The translations under genes were made by a program, and so were the position numbers. Below, piece by piece: positions 32,130 to 44,178 of a stretch of 64,000 nucleotides of DNA. Numbering within the stretch: position 1 is the first letter of the stretch; each line of letters opens with the position of its first letter. The stretch spans positions 63,265,392 through 63,329,391 of the forward strand of contig ML662442.1 in NCBI GenBank assembly GCA_007570785.1, read 5' to 3'. A model generated the notes under the pieces. That model saw only the letters and a program-made list of their open reading frames with translations, was not told the DNA's origin and ran no database searches. The stretch is from Antilocapra americana. Lineage: Eukaryota; Chordata; Mammalia; Artiodactyla; Antilocapridae.

Positions 32130-32289
32130 CAAAAGTAGTTTTAAATTACAATAAGTATAAAAGCATGGTACTGGAACAAAAGAGGACAGAGCACTGAAAC
32201 AGAATAGAAACCTAGAAACAGAAATATATGGAAGTATTAAAAAGATGTTTTTTTCAAATTGGTGGTGAGAGAAGTGATCATTCCACAAA
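32130..32289 (+). mobile_element. short L1 ORF2 C-terminal-like fragment
   Basis: AAGCATGGTACTGGAACAAAAGAGGACAGAGCACTGAAACAGAATAGAAA follows the L1 order of the late ORF2 segment. It precedes an earlier ORF2 segment, so it is a separate insertion or a rearranged piece. Confidence 0.55.
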
Positions 32290-35200
32290 TTTTGTTAGGG
32301 CACTACATCATATCACCTACAAAATAAATTCCTCAGATATATAAATAATTATTTAAAGCATATTTTCTGATCACAATGTAGTAAGATTAGATGTCAGCCA
32401 CAGGAAAAAGACTATTAAAAATACAAACATATGGAGGCTAAACAACACGCTTCTGAATAACCAACAGATCATGAAAGAAATCAAAAAGGAAATCAAGATA
32501 TGCATAGAAATAAATGAAAATGAAAACGTGACACCCCCAAACCTATGGGATTCAGTAAAAGCAGTGCTAAGAGGGAGGTTCATAGCAATACAAGCCTACC
32601 TCAAGAAACAAGAGAAACATCAAATAAACAACCTAACTTTACACCTAAAGAATCTAGAAAAAGAAGAAAAGAAGTACCCCAAAGTTAGTAGAAGGAAAGA
32701 TGTCATAAAAATCAGAGCAGAAACAAATGAAAAATAAATGAAGGGGACTATAGCAAAAATCAACAAAACTAAAAGCTCATTCTTTGAGAAGATAAGTAAA
32801 ATAGACAAGCCATTAGCCAGACTCATCAAGAAAAAAAAGAAGAATCAAATCAGTAAAATTAGAAATGTAAATAGAGAAATCACAACAGACAACACAGAAA
32901 TACAGAAGATCATAAGAGACTACTATAAGCAATTATACGCCAATAAAATAGACAACTTGGAAGAAGTGGTCAAATTCTTAGTATAGAATACAACCTTCCA
33001 AAACTGAACCAGGCAGAAATAAAAAATCCTTAACAGACCCATCAGAAGCATGGAAATCGAAGCTGTAATAAAAAATCTTCCAACAAACAAAAACCCAGTA
33101 CCAGATTGCTTCACAGGTGAATTCTACCAAAAATTTAGAGAAGAGCTAACATTTATCCTACTCAAACTCTTCCAGGAAATTGCAGAGGAAGGTAAACTCC
33201 CAAACTCATTCTATGAGGCCACCATGACCCGAAACAAAAACCAAAGATGCCACAGAAGAAAACTACAGGCCAATATCACTGATGAGCATAGAACGAAAAT
33301 CCTCAACAAAATTCTAGCAAACAGAATCCAACAACATATTAGAAAGATCATACATCATGACCAAGTGGGTTTTATCCCAGGGATGCAAGGATTCTTCAGT
33401 ATTTGCAAATCAATCTATGTGATACACCATATTTAACAAACTGAAAGATAAAAACAATATGATTATCTCAATAGATGCAGAGAAAGCCTTTGACAAAATT
33501 CAACACCGATTTGCAATTAAACCTCTCCAGAAAGCAGGCATAGAAGGAACATACCTCAACATAATAAAAACCATATATGATAAACCTGCAGCAAACATCT
33601 TCTTCAATGGTTAAAAATTGAAAGCATGTCCCCTAAAATCAAGAACAAGACAAGGGTGCCCACTCTCACCATTATTATTCAACATAGATTTGGAAGTCCT
33701 AGCCACAGCAATCAGAGAAGAACAAGAAATAAAAGGGATCCAGGTTGGAAAAGGAGAAGTAAAGCTCTCACTGTTTGCAGATGACATGATCCTCTACACA
33801 GAAAGCCCTAAAGACACCACGAAAAAATTGCTAGAGCCAAACAATGGATATAGTAAAATTGCATATTTTACTATATAATATTTCTGTATATATAATTACT
33901 ATAATATACAGAATATTATAATATTATATTAAAATATAATTATATTACTATAGTAATATAATAATTACTATATTTCTGTATATATAAAATAATTACTATA
34001 TTTCTGTATATATAAAATTAATATACAGAAATCCCTTTCATTCCTATACAGTAACAATGAAAAAACAGAAAGATAAATTAAGGAAAAAAAATCCCATTTA
34101 CTATTGCAATGAAAAGAATAAGATATTTAAGAATAAACTTATCTAAAGAAATTAACACCTATATATAGAAAACTATAAAATACTGATGAAAGAAATCAAA
34201 GATGACACAAATAGATGGAAAAATATACCATGTTTATGGATTGGAAGAATTAATACAGTGAAAATGAGTATACTCCCCAAAGCAATCTATAGATTCAAAG
34301 CATCCCTATCAAGCAACCAGTGGTATTTTTCACAGAACTAGAACAAATAATTTCACAATTTGTATGGAAACAAAAAACCTCTAATAGCCAAAGCAATCTT
34401 GAGAAAGAAGAATGGAACTGAAGGAATCAGTCTGCCTGACTTCAGACGATACTACAAAGCTACAGTCATCAATAAAATATGGTACTGGCACAAAGACAGA
34501 AATATAGATCAATGGAGCAAAATAGAAAGCCTAGAGGTAAATCTACACACTTTATCTTTGACAAAGGAGGCAAAAATATACAATGGAGAAAAGACAATCT
34601 CTTTAAAAAGTGGTGCTAGGAAAACTGGTCAACCAACTGTAAAAGAATGAAACTAGAACACTTTCTGACACCATATACAAAAATAAACTCAAAATGGATT
34701 AAAGACCTAAGTGTAATACCAGAAACTATAAAACTCTCAGAGGATAACATAAGCAGAACACTCTGACATAAATCACAGCAAGATCTATGACCCACCTCCC
34801 AGAGTAATGGAAATAAAAACAAAAATAAGCAAATGGGACCTAATTAAACTTATAAGGAAACTATAAGCAAGGTGAAAAGGCAGACTTCAGAATAGGAGAA
34901 AATAATAGCAAATGAAACAATTGACAAAGAATTAATCTCCAAAATATACAAGCAGCTCAACACCAGGAAAATAACTGACTCAATCAAAAAGTGGGCCAAA
35001 GGACTAAACAGGAATTTCTCCAAAGAAGACATATAGATGGCTAACAAACACATGAAAAGATGCTCAACCTCACTCATTATCAGAGAAATGCAAATCAAAA
35101 CCACAATGAGGTACCATTTCACTCTGGTCAGAATAGCTGCCATCAAAAAGTCTATAAGCAACAAATGGTGGAGAGGTTGTGGAGAAAAGGGAACCTTCTT

Positions 35201-35945
35201 ACACTATTGGTGGGATTGCAAACCAGTACAGCCATTATGTAGAACAGTGTGAAGAGTTCTTAAAAACATGGAAATGGAACTGCCACACGACCCAGCAATC
35301 CCACTGCTGGGCAAGGAAACCAGAATTGAAAGACACACTTGTACCCCAGTGGTCATTGTAGCACTGTTCACAATAGCTAGGACATGGAAGCAACCTAGAT
35401 ATCCATCGGCAGATGAGTGGGTAAGAAAGTTGTGGTACACAAACACAATGGAATATTACTCAGCTATAAAAAGAATATATTTAAGTCAGTTCTAATGAGG
35501 TGGATGAAACTGGAACCTTTATACAGAGTGAAGTAAGTCAGAAAGAGAAGCACCAATACAGTATACTAATGCGTGTATATGGAATTTAGAAAGACAGTAA
35601 TGATGACTCTATAGGCAAGACAGCAAAAGAAACTCAGATGTAAAGGACAGACTTTTGGACTCTGTAGGAAGAAGGAGAGGGTAGGATGATTTGAGAGAAT
35701 AGCATTGAAACATGTATATTGCCATATGTAAAATAAATGACCAGTTCAAGTTTGATGCATGAAGCAGGGCACTCAAAGCTGTGCTCTGGGACAACTCAGA
35801 GGGATGGGGTGGGGAGAGAGTTGGGAGGCAGGTTCAGGATGAGAGGGCACATGTACACTTGTGGCTGATTGATGCTGATGTATGGCAAAAAACCACCACA
35901 ATATCGTAAAGCAATTAGCCTCCAATTAAAATAAATAAATAAATT
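32290..35945 (+). mobile_element. bovine-type L1, 5'-truncated, dead
   Basis: A long collinear L1 runs from mid-ORF2 to the 3' tail. It starts near CAATGTAGTAAGATTAGATG (32375). It passes through reverse-transcriptase blocks, with LSFADDM-type FADD at about 33771-33785 and an [16 protein letters not shown] block near 33645-33690. It then runs to the C-terminal ORF2 and 3' UTR, ending in an AAATAAATAAATAAA tail near 35930-35945. ORF2 is broken by frameshifts and stops into many short frames. An AT-rich expansion at 33855-34020 interrupts it. Confidence 0.93.
33855..34020. repeat. AT-rich expansion inside the L1 reverse-transcriptase region
   Basis: Repeated TATTTCTGTATATATAA-type units (33879-33895, 33973-33990, 34000-34017) alternate with TATTATAATATTATA runs. 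The sequence is strongly self-complementary. L1 sequence flanks it on both sides, so it grew or inserted after the L1. Confidence 0.85.
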
Positions 35946-35995
35946 CTTCAAAAATAAGAAAAAAGAAAAAAATTAATTTTAAGCTAATAAAAAAC

Positions 35996-36120
35996 TAAAT
36001 TGGGTGGGAGGGGGGTTCTGGAAGAGGAATACATGTATACCCATGGCGGATTCATGTCAATGTATGGCAAAACCAACACGATAATGTAAAATAAATAAAT
36101 AAATAAATAAATAAATTTTA
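35996..36120 (+). mobile_element. second bovine-type L1 3' end, very short
   Basis: The signature TATACCCATGGCGGATTCAT is followed by ATGGCAAAACCAACACGATAATG and an (AAAT)n tail at about 36088-36115. It lies 50 bases after the previous L1 tail and may be an independent insertion into that tail. Confidence 0.85.
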
Positions 36121-37190
36121 AAAATAAATAAAAAACTAAATTAAAAAATTAAGGGAATTTGTATAATAAAAATAAAGAATGATCTATTTGACCACAAAAG
36201 TGAAAAGATGTAGACATACATAAATGTTGTATGTAGTTTTAAGTAATATAATAATTCTTTAAAATAATACAAAGATATTATTAAATACAGGTAAATGCTA
36301 CTAATATACATCAAAAATCTTCAAAATATTCTTGTACTTTGGCCCCAAAATAACATTTCTAAAAATTTACCTTAAGGATATTCCCAGAATGAGCACAAAG
36401 ATGTTTACAAATCAATAGCTAGAATTGTAAGGAAATAAGGCAAACTAAATTTCAGCAATAGGAATTGACCAGTGAATTGTGGTCTTTAAAGTTTAAAACA
36501 AAATGCTGTGTAGTGATTAACAACTGTGTTTTATAGAAATAGTTGTGAAATACATATAAGTGAAAATAGGTTTAAAATAGTATGATTCAATTTGTATAAA
36601 GAAAATAAAGTCAGAACAATACACAAAGGTAACCTAATGACTGGGGGAACATACCTGAAGGTAAAAGTGATTCTCTCAGTTTGGTAGAATCAGTGCATTT
36701 TACTTTTTGATTTGCTACTCTCAAAATTGTTCCCATTAAAGAATGTTATTGTTATTTTCAGGAAAGTTAGGGTTTTACAAATAAAAGGAAAAAAGTGTTT
36801 GTTTATAGATCATGGCTGGAGAGGCCTCAGTGCCTCTGTTTTCACACCAGAAAATTAAAAGAGAGAGCACTGGACCAGATCCAGCCTACTGAAGTAGTTT
36901 TAGTTCCTTTACTTTATTTTAAAAATGAAAGATTTCACCTATAAATCTGGAATCTTGGTTTCTTTTGAAAAATTGGGAGTTCTTGTAACACTGAGTTCAT
37001 ATTTCTGGACAGTAACTATTCAGGTCAATGCTGTTCCCTTGAAAGAAAAGTAGAACAGTCTGAGATGTGTTGTAGAGTAGAGGAAGCAGAGAGTAAGTTT
37101 GAAACAAGCTGGATCTTGGATAGCTAATGTCTTTTAACTCTTGAAAGAAGATTTTGAGAAGAGTAATAAATATCTATGTATACATGTATA
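36121..37190. other. sequence without recognised repeats or genes
   Basis: AT-rich, with a TTTGGCCCCAAAATAACATTTCTAAAAATTTACC phrase and general L1-like A-richness at 36300-36620 that may be decayed L1. No exon is supported. Confidence 0.4.
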
Positions 37191-37390
37191 TGGGCTTCCC
37201 CCATGGCTCAGTGGTAAAGAGATGCAGGAGAGAGTGATTCCACCTCTGAGTGGGAAAGATCTCCTGGAGGAGGGCATGGCAACCCATTCCAGTATTCTTG
37301 CTGAAAAACCCCATGGATAGAAGAGCCTGGTGGGCTGTAGTCCATGGGGTCACAAAGAGTTGGACACACAGAAGAAATTGAGCATGGCAT
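37191..37390 (+). mobile_element. Bov-tA SINE with internal deletion
   Basis: The head starts TGGGCTTCCCCCATGGCTCA. About 15 bases of the usual AATCTGCCTGCAATGCAGG block are missing near 37220. The body ends GAGTTGGACACACAGAAGAA. Confidence 0.9.
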
Positions 37391-37566
37391 ACATGTATAT
37401 ACATATATATGTGTGTGTACAGTAATTATCTTTGAATAACTTAGTTCTTAAATAACTTTTTGTTATGTCCTAAGAGAAATAATATCTATCAGAAAGACAT
37501 TTGCCACGCTTAAGGCAGATACAATAATACATATATTAGAATTTAAGTCTTAAATCAAAGTCAAGG

Positions 37567-37763
37567 ACTCGAATCTGCCTGCAATGCAGGAGCCACAGGA
37601 GATGTGGGTCCAGTCCTTGGTTTGGGAAGAGCCCCTGGAGGAGGAAATGGCAACCCACTCCAGTATTCTTGCATGGAGAATCCCATGGACAGAGGATTCT
37701 GGCAGGCTACAGTCCATGAGGTCACAAGAATTGGACATGACTGAAGTGACTTAGCGCACACAC
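37567..37763 (+). mobile_element. Bov-tA SINE lacking its first 20 or so bases
   Basis: It begins within the head (GAATCTGCCTGCAATGCAGG) and ends GACTGAAGTGACTTAGCGCA. It lacks the GGCTTCCCTGG start. Confidence 0.9.
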
Positions 37764-38345
37764 CCTCATGAAGTAAAAGGCACATTTACCGATCATAGAC
37801 ACTGGCTTAGTTCAATTCTTGTTACATTTCTCAATGTGTGTGCAATAGTACAGGTAAGAATTATTTATTTTATAGCTCTGAATGGCTGCAAGAGCTGATG
37901 CTATTAAAACATTACAGTTATTAAACTGTTTCTTCAGAACCTCTCATCTGTCAGAGCACAAGACAGTTGATTTCTGAAGTCTCCTAGAAGGCTTAGCTGG
38001 TAGAGCCAAGCTGAGCTCTTTTGATCTGTTATACTAAGTGTTGGTCCAACTTATGGGTCCCTTTTGTGAGGATCTTCTTAATAAAATGTCACTGAAACCA
38101 CAAGAGGGAGATATGGGGACAAAATAGGCACAGGACTCTAGCTCTTCTATGAGATTTCTATAGGTTGAGTGACCAGTGGTCATGCTTCTGCTAGGTCTGG
38201 TTTTTCCAAAGACAGGCTCTAATGTTCAAACTTTGTGTTGATACCAAGCTACTCTTCCTAAAATATTGGCCAAAAAAGTAAACATGGTACCAAGTGGTCA
38301 TCTATGGTCAAATGACTAGTCTGAGTGTGTGTGCTTGAGTTTGTG
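37764..38345. other. sequence without recognised repeats or genes
   Basis: No landmark was seen on either strand. Confidence 0.4.
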
Positions 38346-38346
38346 A

Positions 38347-38382
<36 letters not shown>
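38346..38382. repeat. (GT)n(GA)n compound microsatellite
   Basis: A GT run to about 38367 continues as GA units to 38382. It is preceded by interrupted TGTGTG sequence. The plus frame starting here is low complexity. Confidence 0.9.
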
Positions 38383-38457
38383 ATGAAAGCAAGACTAAGC
38401 AAGGGAGCAAGCCAGACTAGAATAAGGAGGAGAAGAAAAGATTATCAGTTTTGCATT

Positions 38458-38733
38458 TGTTGTTCAGCTGCTAAGTCATGTCCCACTCTGCGACAGCATG
38501 GACCGCAGCACCCCAGGCTTCCCTGTCCTTCATTATCTCCCTGAATTTGCTCAAACTCAAGTCCATTGAGTTTGTGATGCCATCCAACCATCTCATCCTC
38601 TGTCATCCCCTTCTCCTGTCTTCAATCCTTCCCAGCATCAAGGTCTTTTCTAGTGATTTGGCTCTTCACATCAGGTGGCCAAAGTATTGGAGCTTCAGCT
38701 TCAGCATCAGTCCTTCCAGTGAATATTCAGATT
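38458..38733 (-). mobile_element. BovB LINE 3' fragment
   Basis: In reversed orientation: TTGTTCAGCTGCTAAGTCAT at the left, CATCCAACCATCTCATCCTC in the middle and GCATCAGTCCTTCCAGTGAA at the right. It is about 275 bp of the BovB end. Confidence 0.92.
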
Positions 38734-40240
38734 ATCACAAATGATAACAAATAAATGTTACTGAAACAAACTTGTGTCTACTGGCTCACTCACAGTAAAG
38801 CCAGTCTTCTGACACTGGGCACCACACAAGGAGTTCAGGGTAAATACTAAGTACTCAAAAAGCCTGCACTCCCCTTGGTTTTCAAGATAGCATTTTTTTT
38901 AAAGACCAAGTGAGAGAGGGGTGTCCCAGGATGTATCCTCAGCTCATGCACATTCTCTGATTGGCTGATGGTGCGGGAACAGGGCTATGTAGCAGGGGTT
39001 AACATTATCAATCCTTGGGCTCCAGGAAGCCTGGGGGCTACATGCTCATGGTCATCAAGTAGTTAACATCTTTTACTTGGGTTTTCACATCTCTAAAACA
39101 ACTTAGGGAATGTGCATCAGATACTAATACGGAGGTACTTCAGAGATGAGCTAGGGCAGAGGCTATGGGGGACGGCGGGGAGGAGTTTGTACCAGGAAGG
39201 TCCCAGAGGGTCCTCCTCGGTAACAATAAGATAATTGTTCCAATACTGGGAATGAAGACTGTAGGAACATAATAAAGCATTCATGTTAGGCAGAGTTAAA
39301 CAAAAATTTTAAATTTGTTTCATCATAAATTTGTAAAACTCTCTACATTTCAGTCTTAACTCTTATCTTAGTCAGGTCTACTATTCTTTGATTGCATTTG
39401 AGAACAAATGTGGCAGAGGTGAGAGTAGTTTGGAAGAAGGGGAAGAAAAATAAATTGGATTCAGAAATTAGGTCTTTTCCAAGAGATTAAAATATGAAAA
39501 AACAGTTGGCATTTCTGAAGCCAGGCCTAAAACTAATTTGTCATTTCAAATTCCTTGGCACTTAGAATACAGTTTAAAAAATACTTGCCTGGGCACTGGT
39601 TCCTCATGAAACTTTAAGGAGAGATGCCTAAGCAAATTAAGCCATCAATCTGCTATTGGCTTAATCCTAGCTTCATAGACTACTGATCACATTACCCTTT
39701 TAATCCAATTACCCAAATCCCCTGTTATCCACTTCAGGTTGTTCTCTTTCTGGTACAATTTTCCATTCATTGCTGCAAACATATTTGCAGTAATTCAGCA
39801 CAGCATCAACTTTCTGGAGAAGGGGTATTAGTGAAGCTGTCACCTGGTGGGGCCTAACAGGTAGATCAAGGGTGGAGAGGAGTGAGAGGTGTCTCTGAGA
39901 GGTGTTTGACTGCTTCTGATTCTCTATCTCTCTCAATTGAACTCAGAATCCAGAATTTAACTCAAGAAGTGTATTTCCCAGTTTATCCAATATAAGAGTC
40001 AACTGGGGGTACTACATGAAGATATTGATTCCCAAACTTTTCCCAAAAGATTTTGATTCAGGTGGCTTGGGCTGAGTCCCTGAAATAAATATTTTGAATT
40101 ATTTCCAGTGGTTTTTCTGATTAGCCAAGTTTGAGAAACAATTAAAATATTCATCAAGATTTATTTCCAATTTATATGGTCCAATTAAGTCAAAGTTTAT
40201 AAACTTTACTTATAAATGTTATAAACCTTTATGACATGTC
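38734..40240. other. 1.5 kb with no recognised repeat
   Basis: The minus frame at 39709-39936 (75 codons) has no known domain. A locally GC-richer patch around 39150-39220 (GGGGGACGGCGGGGAGGAG) is too small to be a CpG island. Confidence 0.45.
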
Positions 40241-40242
40241 AA

Positions 40243-40445
40243 TAGGTTTCCCTGGTGGCTCAACAGTAAAGAATCTGCTTGCAATGCAGGAGACATGGGT
40301 TTGATCCTTGGGTTGGGAAGATCCCCTGGAGAAGGAAATGGCAATCCACTCCAGTATTCTTGCTTGGAAAATCCCATGGACAGAGGAGCCTGGTGGGGTA
40401 AGGCCCACTGGGTCACAAAAGTGTTGGACACGACTTAGCAGCTAA
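40243..40445 (+). mobile_element. Bov-tA SINE
   Basis: The head is GGTTTCCCTGGTGGCTCAAC and the tail block is GTTGGACACGACTTAGCAGC; full length. Confidence 0.93.
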
Positions 40446-40604
40446 AACAACATGTCATTAGGCATAAATTATACTGTTGTGAAACTTTTTAGCAATTTAT
40501 TAAGATAATCAGGTAAATATCACTGGAATTAACATAGTATTATTGTATTGAAAAAGATTTTTCATAAAACTTAAGAATGTAAAATAAATGTGGTAACCTG
40601 TTTT

Positions 40605-41090
40605 TTTTCAACATTTTTATTGTGGTTAAATATATGTATATAGCATAAAACTTACCATCTTATGCCTTTTTGTGTGTAATTCAGTAGCAGTTAGTACGTT
40701 CAGATTGAATGGAACCATCACTATGAACTGTTTTACCATCTGAAACTGAAACTCTCTACCTGGTAAATAATAACTCTTATCCTTCACCCTGATAACCACC
40801 GTTCTATGTTCTGTCTCTATGAATCTGACACTTGTACCTCATATACGTGGAATCAGAATATTCTTCCTCATGTGTCTGTCTTATTTCACTTAGCATAATG
40901 CTTTCCATGCTGTATTATTCTTCCTTTTTAAAGCTAGATAATATTTCATTGTTTATATCACAATCTATTTATCCTTTCATCTATTGATCAATGTTTGGGT
41001 TGTTTCCCCTCATTTGACAGCATTTTGTGTATAATGCTGATATGAACATGGTTGTGCAAATATTGTTCAAGTCTCTGTTTCAGTAACCTG
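40605..41090 (-). mobile_element. old L1M 3' end (reversed)
   Basis: Reversed L1M phrases occur in order: AAAACTTACCATCTTATGCC, CCTGATAACCACCGTTCTATG, TTATTTCACTTAGCATAATG, CTATTTATCCTTTCATCTATTGATC and GGTTGTTTCCCCTCATTTGA. It is non-coding. Confidence 0.85.
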
Positions 41091-41194
41091 ATTTTCATGG
41101 TTATAATCATTTAACATACCCTGACTTCTTGCTACACCACTAGCAGACATGGAGGCTTTACATGGATCTTCTAGATCTGGCAAAATTCCTCTCA

Positions 41195-41265
41195 TATCCT
41201 AGATCAGAAAAAAGGGGTTTCAGAAATGCTAAGTGACTTGCCCAAGGATGCACAGCTGTTTGAAT
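41195..41265 (-). mobile_element. MIR SINE core remnant (reversed)
   Basis: AGAAATGCTAAGTGACTTGCCCAAGGATGCACAGCTGT is the conserved reversed MIR core. Confidence 0.65.
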
Positions 41266-42037
41266 GAAGATGCACTTTTTATCAGGTCCAGTAAGACAAA
41301 TAAAATGAATTCTATTTAATGAGACCAACCTGTAAGTCATTGTCGTCCTAATAAAGATAGCAAGCCCTTGTATGGTGACGACTGTCTTCATTTTTGTATT
41401 CCCTGTGCCGATCACTGACAATACCTAGTAGGACCTCATAGCTTTTCAAGAAAAATGCATAGATACACTAATGATCACTGTGTAAATATGCTTTGAAGGA
41501 AAAGTTTGTAAATACAGGGCACATACCTATTTTAACCCAGAGTTACCCAACTGCAGTGTCTGAACACAGTGGTTGCCTCCAAACTGTTGACAGTTGGTTA
41601 GAACTGATCTCTCTTTGCCATAGCCAGAACTTCTTCCAGGTGTACAGAGGTTTCAGATAGGTTCATGCATTTATCCCTTCTTTGCTCACTAGAAAAAAAT
41701 TTTTTTCCCCATATGCCATGATATGGAAAAGTTTGAAAAGCAGAGAGTCAGGCTAGCAATATGGAGCTTGGAAGAAACAGGAGGAGATGGATATAGCAGT
41801 GTTTCAATCATTACCTTTAACTACATGTTAATCTCCAGGCGGGCTATGCCCAGCTTCTACACCAGTCCAATTAAATGAGCATTTCTGGAGCAAGGATCAT
41901 AGGCAGTAGCATTTTTTAAAGCTTTTCCAAAAGATTCCCATGTGCATCAGAGCTAAGAACTGATGGTGTAAAGTGAGGCAGAGGGAATAAACTTCCAGAA
42001 ACAAAAGAAGACTTTGCCTTGGAAACACTCCTCTCGC
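41266..42037. other. sequence without recognised repeats or genes
   Basis: No supported exon. The minus frames at 41158-41421 and 41916-42101 have no known domain and the latter is partly SINE-derived. Confidence 0.4.
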
Positions 42038-42212
42038 TCTTTTTTTTTTTCCAGCCATGTTGCATGGCATATGGGATCTTAGTTCCCTGACCAGGGATCA
42101 AACCCGCCCCTCTTCACACACTCTCCCAGCCCCTTACAACCCCCTTCATCCCCTGGCCCACATTGGTAGCGCCGAGTCTCAACCATCAGACCACCAGGTA
42201 AGTCCCATGGAA
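42038..42212 (-). mobile_element. CHR-type SINE with an internal insert
   Basis: It starts with a T-run and CAGCCATGTTGCATGGCATA, has GACCAGGGATCAAACCCGCC, and ends CAGACCACCAGGTAAGTCCC. A C-rich stretch of about 50 bases at 42108-42160 interrupts the normal order. Confidence 0.8.
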
Positions 42213-42234
42213 ACACTTTTGCTGAGCCTTCTCT

Positions 42235-43142
42235 TGAATTGTAGCCATCAACTCAAGGCTGTATATTGTCAACCTGCTTATTTGACTTATATGCAGAGTA
42301 CATCATGCAAAATGCTGGGCTGAATGAAGCACAAGCTGGAATCAAGATTGCCAGGAGAAACATTAATAACCTCAGATATGCAGATGACACTGTCGTTATG
42401 GCAGAAATAGAAGAAGAACTAAAGAGTCTCTTGATGAGAGTTAAAGAGGAGAGTGAAAAATTTGGCTTAAAACTCAACATTCAGAAAACTAAGACCATGG
42501 CATCCGGTCCTATCACTTCATGGCAAAAAGATGGGCAAACAGTGGAAACAGTGAAAGACTTTATTTTGGGGGACTGCAAAATCACTGCAGATTGTTACTG
42601 CAGCCATGAAATTAAAAGACACTTGCTCCTTGGAAGAAAAGCTATGACCAACCTAGATAGAATATTAAAAAAGAAGACATTACTTTGCCTACAAAGATCC
42701 GTCTAGTCAAAGCTATTGTTTTTCCAGTAGTCATGTATAGATGTGAGAATTGGACTATAAAGAAAGCTGAGTGCTGAAGAATTGATGCTTTTGAATTGTG
42801 GTGTTGGGGAAGACTCTTGAGTCCCTTGGATTGCAAGGAGATTCAACCAGTCCATCCTAAAGGAAGTCAGTCCTAAATATTCATTGGAAGGACTGATGCT
42901 GAAGCTGAAACTCCAATACTCTGTCTACCTGATGTGAAGAACTGACTCAATAGAAAAGACCCAAGGTGGGAGGAGAGGGGGACAACAGAGGATGAGTTGG
43001 TTGGATGGCATCACCAACTGGATGAATATGAGTTTGAGGAAGCTCCAAGAGTTGGAGATGGGCAAGGAGGCCTAGCGAGCTGTAGTCCATGGGGTCAGAA
43101 AGAGTCGGACATGACTGAGTGACTGAAGTGAACTGAACTGAT
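42235..43142 (+). mobile_element. BovB LINE 3' half with reverse-transcriptase remnant
   Basis: It carries the end of the BovB reverse transcriptase and the 3' region to the GAACTGAACTGA terminus. The longest frame (42266-42706) reads LYAEYIMQNAGLNEAQAG near its start and has the polymerase motif YADDT at about 42377-42391, with KIARRNINNLR before it. Frameshifts follow at about 42706. It is 5'-truncated and inactive. Confidence 0.93.
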
Positions 43143-43204
43143 AATATCTTATTATGCTTTTATGCTTCTATTATGACACTCATGATGAGTGGCATAATAT
43201 TGTT

Positions 43205-43262
43205 TGATAATGGTCCATGAGGTCACAAAGAATCGGAACTATCTTAGCCACTGACCAACAAT
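43205..43262 (+). mobile_element. short Bov-tA body remnant
   Basis: GTCCATGAGGTCACAAAGAATCGGA followed by ACTATCTTAGCCACTGACCAACAA is a decayed SINE end of about 55 bp. Confidence 0.55.
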
Positions 43263-43289
43263 GGACCTAGGTTTTCCCCATTGTATGTT

Positions 43290-43390
43290 TTTTGATGATA
43301 AGGACTATGTCTTCTCCAGCTTTGTAGTTCTAGCACTTAGTACTATGCTTGGCACAGAGCAAGCCATCAAATAATGATGAGTAATAAACT
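43290..43390 (+). mobile_element. L2 LINE 3' end remnant
   Basis: The order TGATAAGGACTATGTCTTCT, CTAGCACTTAGTACTATGCTTGGCACAGAGCA and CCATCAAATAATGATGA is the typical L2 terminus. Confidence 0.65.
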
Positions 43391-44178
43391 GCATTGCTCC
43401 TTATGAGCAAATTCATAGGTAGCAAACTGAGTAGCTAGTAAAAGACAGAGCTGGTAAAATGTAGAGAGCCCTGTGAGTCAATGACCTGCATAGCTAGTAC
43501 AGGAAATACTCAAAGAAAAAGAGTCAGAAAATACCCCTATACTGTCAATTATAATGATTATTAACAGATTTAACTACAGACTCTGATATAGGCACATTTC
43601 ATGGCTTGAGAAATTATTTTGCTCTAGGCATAATTCATAAGGCAAGTATCTGCTCATACAGATATTATCAAATGTTTGATAATAAGTTGTGATCTGTTTA
43701 GGAACTAAAGTTTAAAATAAAGAATGACTCCATTATATTATATCTTGTTCATGTATTCAAAGCTGTGATGCAGAATAGTGTTGATTAAATTACTGAAGAG
43801 AGCAGATTTCTTTCAACCAAGTTCCCTAAAGAGTTCCTAAGAACCTAAACCCTGAAGCTATTCCTTTCAGCTTGTTAGAAGAATGGTATGATATTGGAAC
43901 TTTTTGCACTTAGAGCATTAATGTCAAACCCAAAGGACTTTTTGATGGGAAGTATGGGCAGGCTGGGGCCAGGCAGGGACAGGAGGACAGAGGACTGTCT
44001 GAGCTGTTCCAGTTCACCCAGGACTAGGAGTCTGCTATGCTCATGGCTATGGTAGAGGTTTGTTCACCTCTCATATGCACAACTCCAGAACCCTTCCTGT
44101 TCAGCTGGAGGATGGCTTCTCAACCAATGTTGGTTGAATAAGTTGAATGAACAAACAAATTTGGTCCTGGTTGTCTGC
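43391..44178. other. sequence without recognised repeats or genes
   Basis: A direct phrase repeat (ATTATCAAATGTTTGATAATAA near 43663-43685) can form a small hairpin. No gene-like frame was found. Confidence 0.4.

Noticed and set aside
32471..35495. Separate genes at each L1 open frame
   Set aside because: They are pieces of one frameshifted L1 ORF2, collinear with known L1 order.
39150..39220. CpG island or promoter at a GC-rich patch
   Set aside because: The patch is only tens of bases long with few CpGs, far below island length.
42266..42706. A functional reverse transcriptase gene
   Set aside because: It is the 3' part of a truncated BovB. The domain lacks its N-terminal half and is frameshifted.
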